Shown here: piece by piece, positions 18,467-22,636 of the stretch
How positions within the stretch are numbered: the stretch's first letter is position 1
Layout of the letters: every line of letters begins with the position of its first letter
Translations under genes and position numbers: made by a program
Source: Micractinium sp. NFX-FRZ
Taxonomy: Eukaryota > Chlorophyta > Trebouxiophyceae > Chlorellales > Chlorellaceae
NCBI GenBank assembly: GCA_029339195.1
Contig: JAPTJF010000664.1
Location: forward strand, 1 to 22,636
DNA: 22,636 nt
Direction: 5' to 3'
The notes under the pieces: model-generated
Told to the model about the DNA's origin: nothing
What the model saw: only the letters and a program-made list of their open reading frames with translations
The model's database searches: none

Positions 18467-21400
18467 ATGCTCGATAGCGCCAGACGGGCGCGGCGCCCGC
18501 CATGGGTGCCGGGTGCCACCCGCACTCAGGTCCGCGTGCTGGCGGGCCTCCTGATGCTCTCAGGTATGAAAACATCACGTGGTTTGATATTTGATTGCAT
18601 TCGTTGCGCGGGGGGGCGCCTGGGAGGGCTTCGGGGACGCTCGCTCAGCGCCCCGTGGCCAGCGGCCTCTAGCGGAAGGCGGCGCCCCTGGTCCATCACA
18701 CGCGGCATGCTGACCAAATTGCACTGCAGCCTGGTCAGCGGCCACCCACACCGCTGCGGCTGCTAGGGCAACAGCGGCGCTGCCGCGTGACACCGCCCTG
18801 GCGGGCACTGGTGTCCAGGCGTCCCCTGCGCGCCGCTCCAGGAGGTGAGGCCCCTGCCTGCCAACCCCGCACATCTCTGTGGCCTACCCTGACATCCTTG
18901 CACCAGCAGGCCGGCCTGCCAATCTGCCCTGCCTGCCTGCCTGCCTGCCCCACCATGTCTGTTCAACCCAGTGTGCCTGTTCGGCCGGGTGCCACCTGGT
19001 GCCCGTCCTCTCCCCAGCCTGCCTGTTCTGTCTCTTTGAGGTCTGCTGAACCTTTTGCGCTGCTGCCCCTCTGCACCGTGCAGGCTCCTGGCGCTGTCCG
19101 CAGCACTGTGAGTTGCCTGCCTGCCGGCGAGTCCGCTGCATGTGCTGTGCTTGCCGCCGCGCTGCGCTGCCCTGGCACCTGGCCTGCGCGCACGGCTCAT
19201 TCTGACCGCAGCGCCCGCCGGCCCGCATGCAGCGCACAAGCACCCCGCCCTCCCGCAGCCCCACGCCGCACTGCATTCCTCCTCCTGGGATCTCTGCCCG
19301 CCCTGCTCCTTCGCCTCACCGCCCGCCGGCCGCCCTGCCCCCGCCGCACGCCCTGCTCCCGCCTGCAGGGACAGCCAGTGTTCTTGGGACTTTGGCGATG
19401 CAGATCCAGTCACCGGCGAAGCCACCGGCTACCAGGCAGGCGCCTCGGGCCCCACCGAGCAGTGCGGCACCGTGAATCTGCAGATGGTTGATGCCACCCT
19501 GGCCGCTGGCTGCAGCGGCACGGCCCAGGGGGAGGCCGACAGCGCGGGAGTGTACCTCACGCCCAACCAGGGCTGCAGCGGTACAGCTTCCGGCAGCTAC
19601 CCCGTCAGTTACAACCTGGTGGATGCCGCTGACGTCATCATACGTTCTGTTGTGCTGGGCTGGCGCTCGCCAGCTGTCCAGCTGCCCTTCACCGTGCTCC
19701 TCTCCTGCCCGGGGGGCACCCCCGTGGAGGCGTCTGCCAGACAACGCCACCGCCTTCCCCGCCAGCACACCGGGAGATTACGCCTTTGACCTGGCCGCAC
19801 CATTCACCCTGCCGGAAGGCGTCGAGGGGTGCAAGCTGGAATTGGTGTCCACTCAGAATGACACGAGTGACGGCAAGGTCGGCGTCAAGCGGCTGAGCCA
19901 GCTGGCGGCAGGAGAGGAGCCGCCAGCCGCCTCGCCGCCGCCGCCAGAGTCCCCGCCGCCGCCAGAGTCCCCCTCCCCGCCGCCAGACTCCCCGCCGCCG
20001 CCACCGCCGCCGTCACCGCCGCCCCCAAGCCCGGAGACTGTTCAGTCTCCCCCACCTCCGGTCACCGTCCCTGCTGGCCTGTGAGTGATGATGCCATCTG
20101 GGGGGGGTGTCAGGTTGTTACAGCTTCTCTCCTGTCCTGGCTGGCTGCATGTCTGGCATGCTGCCCTGCACCCGCTGCGCCCTTGGCATGCTGCTCTGCA
20201 CCCGCTGCTCCCTTGACATGCTGCTCTGCGCCCGCTGCTCCCTTGACATGTTGCTCTGTGATTGCTACGTATTCGGCACGCTGCTCTGCACGCGCTGCAA
20301 TCCTGACATGCTGGCTTGCGAGTGGTGCTACCAGCACTGGCGCCCCGCACGCCAGCGTGTGCCACGCACATGGCGTGCTAGGGGCTTGTCGTGTGTCAGA
20401 GTGGAAGGACAGGCTGGCAGAATAGGTGGCTGCATGTGCAACACTTGTCTGCCCTGCCCAGCCCTCCAACCGCTCTGCCTTCCTTCCCTAACCCCACTCC
20501 CGCGCCAACCTCCCCTGCCCGCCCCGCAGCGACGGCGCCTGCGTGTGGGACTTTGGCGGCGAGAGTCCGGTGGGTGGCATCGGGTTCCAGGCCACCGGCG
20601 CCGGCGAGGATGAGCAGTGCGAGGGCGTCACCCTTCAGATGATCAACCCCGCCCTGCAGCCCGGCTGCGCGTTTGCTGCCGGCGCCAGCTTTGATTTCAA
20701 CATGCTGCAAGATGGGGACGGCGTTTACGTCAGTCCCAACCAGCGCTGCAGCAACAAGCCCTCCCCCTACCCTGCCAGCTACGAACTGGCTGCTTCTGAG
20801 GACGTCGTCGTGCGCTCCGTCGTGCTTGGCTGGCGGTCGCCGGCTGTCCAACAGCCCTTCGCCCTGCGCTTCTCCTGCCCGGGGTCCGCTGCAGCGGTGG
20901 ATGCCACCGTCCCGGCTGGCGCCACGTACCCGGCCAACACAGCAGGCGACTACCAGTTCGATCTGGCCACGCCCTTCACGCTGCTGGGAGACGTGCAAGG
21001 CTGCATGGTGCAAGTGGTGTCCACTCAAAACGACACTTTCAGCACCGTGGTTGGCATCAAGGGTTTCAGCCAGCAGCTTGCGCCCCCGCCGCCCCCACCA
21101 CCGCCGCCCTCGCCTCCTACTCCTTCCCCGCCACCGCCGGACCCGCCGTCGCCGCCGGAGCCGCCTTCCCCGCCGCCAGAGCCTCCGAGCCCTCCGCCAC
21201 CGCCCCCGCCCCCGCCGCGCCCGCCGCCCAGCCCGCCTCCCCCGCCGCCCCCGCCGCCGCGCCCGCCGCGCCCGCCGCCCAGCCCGCCAAACCCGCCACC
21301 CAACCCATCACCGCCTCCCGCCCCCTCCCCGCCGCCTCCTCAACCCTCCCCACCACCCCCGGAGCCCTCCCCACCACCCCCGGAGCCTTCCCCGCCACCC

Positions 21401-22636
21401 CCGGAGCCTCCCCTGCCACCCCCTCCCTCACCACCGCCGCCCAGCCCCGAGGCCGTGCCATCTCCCCCGCCTCCTGTCCCCGTCCCCGCTGGCTTGTGAG
21501 TGGTGCTGCCAGCATGGCCGGCATGTCCGCTTGATCCTAAAGCTTCCATGGTGTGCTGGCCGCGATCTTGCTGTGCCGCTCTGCGCCTGCTGCACTCTGT
21601 CACATGCTCCCTTGTGCTTGCTACGCGGTTGACGTGCTGCTCTGCATGTGGTGCATGCCTGGCATGCTGGCTAGTGAATGGTGATGCCAGCAATGCCACC
21701 CCGCACGTCAGCGGGAGCTCTGTGTGGTATGGGGTTGTTTTGTGCTTGAATGTGGGGACAGGTTGGCACGCTGTGTGGCTTCCTGTGAGCCAATGCCTGC
21801 CCTGCCCGGCTCTCCATCAGGTGCTCTGCCTTACCCAGCCCCGCTCCCCCCTCCCTGCCCGCCCCGCAGCGACGGCGCCTGCGTGTGGGACTTTGGCAGC
21901 GCCATTAGGGTTGGTGACGTTGGGTTCAACACCAGCGGCACTGGCGAGGATGCTCAGTGCGGCTCGCTCACCCTTCAGGCGATCAACCCCGCCCTGCAGC
22001 CCGGCTGCGGTTCAAATGGCGGCTTCGATTTCAAAACGATGAAAGACGGGGACGGGCTGTTCATGAACCCCAACCAGCGCTGCAGCACTCTCTTCAACCC
22101 CTACCCCGCCAGCTTCAACCTGGCTGTTGCCGAGGACGTCGTCCTTCGCTCCGTCGTGCTGGGCTGGCGCACACGAGCTGCCACACTGCCCTTTGCCATC
22201 CGCTTCTCCTGCCCTGGGGCTGCTGCGGTGGACGCCACCGCCCCAGACGGCGCCAACTACCCCACACTGACATCGGGGCAGTACCAATTTGATTTGGCCA
22301 CGCCCTTCACGTTGCTTGGTGACGTGGAAGGCTGCATGGTGCAGGCAGTGTCCCCTCTAAACGTATCAGGAAGCATGGTGATCAGCATCAGGAAACTGAG
22401 CCAGCTGCCCACCCCGCCCCCGCCACCGCCCCCGCCGCCCTCGCCTCCGTCTCCTTCCCCCCCTCCGCCATCCCCGCCATCCCCGCCGGACCCGCCCTCC
22501 CCGCCTCCTCCACCACCATCGCCCCCAAGCCCTCCGCCACCACCCCCGCGCCCGCCGCGCCCAGTCCAGACAGCACCTTCAGACACCAGCGCTGACTGTA
22601 CCTGCTCGCGCACCGGCATAAGCGGGGGCGTGCGCA
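18467..22636 (+). CDS. Secreted modular six-Cys/polyproline protein, 3' end outside window
   Basis: Five exons join in phase: 18467-18563, 18730-18844, 19369-20080, 20530-21495 and 21870 to beyond the edge. The N-terminus has a basic stretch followed by a hydrophobic core (VRVLAGLLMLSAWSAA, about 22-37) that reads as a signal peptide. Three homologous modules follow, each encoded by one exon. Each starts C-x-WDFG and carries EDxQC/TEQC, a third Cys, NQ-x-C, VVLGWR and FSC or LSC, then DYxFDL or QYQFDL and a sixth Cys. Each has an N-glycosylation sequon at one place (NDT, NDT, NVS). Each is followed by a Pro/Ser linker; linkers 1 and 2 end PVPVPAG-like. This suits a hydroxyproline-rich wall or extracellular-matrix glycoprotein. 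I cannot assign the module to a named domain; pherophorin-type proteins are the nearest general comparison. A frameshift lies in module 1 near 19737. The frame is open to the window end. Confidence 0.7.
18924..18950 (+). repeat. CTGC tetranucleotide tract in intron 2
   Basis: CTGCCCTGCCTGCCTGCCTG and onward is a short CTGC microsatellite in the 524-bp intron between the signal-peptide exons and the first module. Confidence 0.8.
19369..20080 (+). other. Module 1 exon with an internal frameshift
   Basis: Both halves align with modules 2 and 3, but in different frames. Up to GTGGAGGCGTCTGCC (VEASA) the frame continues from the upstream exons. From GACAACGCC (DNATAFPASTPGDYAFDL) onward the frame is shifted, as if two bases were missing at about 19737-19741, where modules 2 and 3 have extra bases. 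Reading on unshifted gives a stop at 19787-19789. It may be an assembly or sequencing error, or a real disabling change. Confidence 0.8.
20157..20333 (+). repeat. 30-bp minisatellite in the intron between modules 1 and 2
   Basis: Five full units start at 20157, 20187, 20217, 20247 and 20277, and a partial unit starts at 20307. The consensus is about CATGCTGCTCTGCACCCGCTGCTCCCTTGA. Units 2 and 3 differ at one base. Confidence 0.92.
21567..21690 (+). repeat. Related degenerate 30-bp repeats in the intron between modules 2 and 3
   Basis: Units at 21603, 21633 and 21663 keep the 30-bp period and the YRTGCTSSCTNGTG-like start of the upstream array, with much more divergence. The last unit and following sequence (GCTGGCTAGTGAATGGTGAT, then GCCAGC) parallel the end of the other array, so the two introns are homologous. 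Confidence 0.75.

Noticed and set aside
21025..21303. Glycine-rich protein on the minus strand
   Set aside because: It is the exact antisense of the polyproline linker of module 2. The plus-strand frame is embedded in a repeated, conserved module.
18467..22636. Naming the secreted protein a pherophorin
   Set aside because: The polyproline linkers are similar in style, but I cannot match the six-Cys modules to the pherophorin domain from the sequence alone.

Overview
This window looks like nuclear DNA of a GC-rich green alga, most likely a Chlorella-type trebouxiophyte. The genes are split by many short introns with GTGAGT/GTGGGT donors and CTGCAG acceptors. TGTAA, the chlorophyte poly(A) signal, follows two stop codons. 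Two proteins start with plastid-transit-like leaders, and one gene encodes a secreted protein with long Pro/Ser-rich linkers. The exon models below were built by hand by matching splice sites and reading phase; no transcript data or searches were available.

Layout. (1) 1-19 is a G homopolymer. (2) About 55-2318, minus strand: a multi-exon gene of unknown product, clearly less GC-rich than the rest. (3) 2319-4086: mostly non-coding, with one doubtful ORF (3331-3984). (4) 4087-9120, plus: a 10-exon FAD-dependent amine-oxidase/desaturase-like oxidoreductase, probably plastid-targeted (499 aa). (5) 9121-10542: little that can be supported. (6) 10543-11298, minus: a 3-exon, 136-aa coiled-coil/poly-Q protein whose core resembles SNAPC5 (SNAP19) of the snRNA-activating complex. 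(7) 11531-17970, plus: a 16-exon gene (831 aa) fusing a photolyase N-terminal Rossmann domain to an alpha/beta hydrolase with a complete Ser-Asp-His triad. It is divergent from (6) across 232 bp. (8) 18467 to the window end, plus: a secreted protein of at least three six-cysteine modules, each encoded by one exon and followed by a polyproline linker. The first module carries a frameshift.

The strongest unexplained signal is structural. At least nine introns of the two plastid-type genes contain decayed or near-perfect tandem copies of the neighbouring exon edge, including its splice site. Examples are a 36-bp x4 array starting exactly at a donor, a 107-110-bp x3 array starting exactly at an acceptor, and a copy of the hydrolase catalytic exon that has lost the Ser codon. 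The introns between modules of gene (8) hold a 30-bp minisatellite resembling their own donor junction. Together these suggest local duplication across splice junctions as a continuing way introns grow, and perhaps arise, in this genome. Three introns also appear to use GC-AG splice sites.
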